Assembly: GCA_002753735.1 (NCBI GenBank) | Contig: PEAN01000002.1 | Span: 1 to 64,000, forward strand | Length of the DNA stretch: 64,000 nt | Direction of reading: 5' to 3' | Origin: Magnetococcales bacterium DCbin4 | GTDB lineage: Bacteria > Pseudomonadota > Magnetococcia > Magnetococcales > UBA8363 | Shown: piece after piece, positions 62,923 to 64,000 of the stretch | How the letters are laid out: every line of letters begins with the position of its first letter | Position numbering within the stretch: position 1 is the stretch's first letter | Translations under genes and position numbers: made by a program | Notes under the pieces: generated by a model | What the model saw: the letters and a program-made list of their open reading frames with translations, nothing else | What the model was told of the DNA's origin: nothing | Database searches by the model: none

Positions 62923-63956
62923 TTTGCTGACAAGACGCCTCAAAGACAAAGAGTGAATCGTAGAATGTAAAAAATAAGATCAATTAATTTCATGCATGAT
63001 GGATCAACTACCTAACCCTTCAGCCATAGAAGACTCAATATTATTATTTATATTGCAATTCGTGGAACGCCTGCATGACACCGTTCCTTGCATGTTATTA
63101 AGTTAATTGTGTGCCGTATTGATCAAGTCCCGGATCCCAGTAACAGCGATTTCGTTGGCTTGGAGGAGATGGAATCTTGCCAGTGATCTGAAGCGCATGG
63201 GTGGGAACCCCCTCCTCCCCGGGTCCTGGAGCATCATTCCCATAACCATGATCCTGCGCAGGAATGGGGCTTCAAAAGCAAAAACCGTTTCCATTCTGCA
63301 TGCCATTCCGGAAACAGGCGTCGATTCCGTGGCCATCGCCTGAAGCTTGCAGCCTCCCCTGCTGCCCATCACCCGGCCCATGGCGGCCATCCTCAGTGCC
63401 ATCGCATCAGGCGCATTGGAATTGTTCCGCCAAGAAAAAACGGATGAACCCTTTTTATTGGGGTCACCGAAACCAGTTATGGAAAAGCATCCACACAGTT
63501 GCCAATCCCGGTTCTCCCCATCGCTCCCCCTCCCAATCACACCACCCAATCGTCCCCAAGGCGACTGCCTTCACGGTCGCCGATCCCGCAACCAATCTGG
63601 CAACCCTCGTTGTCGCATACCCGACGTTGAAACTCCGCCTCATGGCTACTTATTGATCTGGAATCGTTGGCAGTGCCTGATTTCCAGGTATATTGGTCGA
63701 TGAAGTCATCATAACTGTCGCATCCCCCACTCGCCTCAATCTCCCATGAAACCCAACCAGAAACCCACCTTGCCTTGATACGATCCGCGCAATGTAAAAT
63801 CTCTTGACATAGAGTACAAATTGGCGTCACAATTCGCCCTCGCCAAGATTTGTGACCTTTATTAATCATTCATATATATTTTGCATCCCCCTGGTCCTGC
63901 CGCGCCTCATGATCCTTGGATTCATCCCAGGGTCGTATTTCTCGCCTGGAGCAACC
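62923..63956. other. Gene-poor stretch without a supportable gene
   Basis: Up to 63100 the sequence is AT-rich with no features. From 63100 to 63870 several overlapping frames exist on both strands (longest 148 codons on minus, 130 on plus), but none has a ribosome site together with a recognisable motif, and their compositions look like shadows or decayed coding sequence. The minus-strand frames contain repeated C-D-N/G-F-G-D-type phrases, hinting at a decayed secreted protein. Confidence 0.4.
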
Positions 63957-64000
63957 ATGCCCGCTGATCAAATCATTCAACCCTCAGACCCTCGATATCA
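63957..64000 (+). CDS. Start of a gene running off the window
   Basis: ATG 63957 has CTGGAG six bases upstream and opens a frame (M-P-A-D-Q-I-I-Q-P-S-D-P) that is open to the window edge. Too little is visible to name the product. Confidence 0.45.
   Translation, partial: MPADQIIQPSDPRY

Noticed and set aside
63103-63869. Several overlapping frames near the window end
   Set aside because: No ribosome site combined with a recognisable motif; composition fits decayed or shadow frames.
1-64000. Magnetosome gene cluster
   Set aside because: The gene mix recalls magnetotactic cocci, but no mam, mms or related gene is recognisable.

Overview
The window looks like part of a motile Gram-negative proteobacterial chromosome with moderately high GC. 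This is supported by a CheV adaptor and a methyl-accepting chemotaxis receptor, a flagellin-glycosylation-type Maf/DUF115 protein, a TolC-family outer-membrane protein, a lipoprotein with a lipobox, SecA with the zinc-binding tail, UppP and MoaA. The mix resembles deep-branching alphaproteobacteria such as the magnetotactic cocci, but no magnetosome gene is present, so that placement is only a guess.

Layout. Positions 1-9.8 kb carry the 5' part of a large repeat-bearing lipoprotein gene, a coiled-coil PD-(D/E)XK-like protein, a Maf-type glycosyltransferase and two translationally coupled TPR-glycosyltransferase paralogues. Positions 10-16.5 kb hold a TVP38 membrane domain fused to a flavin disulfide reductase, an isolated GH13 enzyme behind an AT-rich leader, a small His-rich secreted protein, a TolC-like protein and tRNA-Gln. 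Positions 16.9-29.7 kb hold secA, a co-directional run of surface-polysaccharide genes (an unknown protein, GT4, GT2), an MCP, uppP, an SGNH hydrolase, an unknown conserved-looking protein and cheV. Positions 29.7-37.9 kb hold an AddA/AddB-like helicase-nuclease pair, a TPR plus peptidoglycan-binding protein and a DUF302 protein.

From about 38.0 to 58.17 kb lies a degraded Mu-like (transposable) prophage. Its right end is marked by repeated 22-28 bp sites ending in CGCGTTACA, the arrangement expected of MuA-type transposase sites. Gene order suggests an inversion: the repressor, Ner-like regulator, Rha, a Cys4 protein and a gpG-like head gene run leftward, while the protease (I) fragment, tape-measure fragment, tail genes and tail fibre run rightward. 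A single inversion of about 7 kb would restore the usual order c-ner...G-I-tail. MuA and MuB are absent, an internal deletion joins the protease to the tape-measure gene, an IS66-family element interrupts one gene, and several genes carry frameshifts or stops. Cargo includes three toxin-antitoxin-like pairs (one HicAB, one RelBE, one unusual) near the repressor, and a SIR2-like protein at the distal end beside a folded RNA-like leader and a second Rha gene.

Positions 58.2-64 kb return to the chromosome: tRNA-Lys, a ParA-like ATPase, a flippase pseudogene with two Gln-to-stop changes and a frameshift, moaA, and a gene-poor stretch with tandem repeats interrupted by a palindromic MITE-like element.

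The strongest candidates for something new are the SIR2-like prophage cargo with its neighbouring structured leader, the 12-residue-repeat tail protein, the unusual two-gene toxin-like pair at 43.9-44.7 kb, and the palindromic element caught inside a duplicated repeat.
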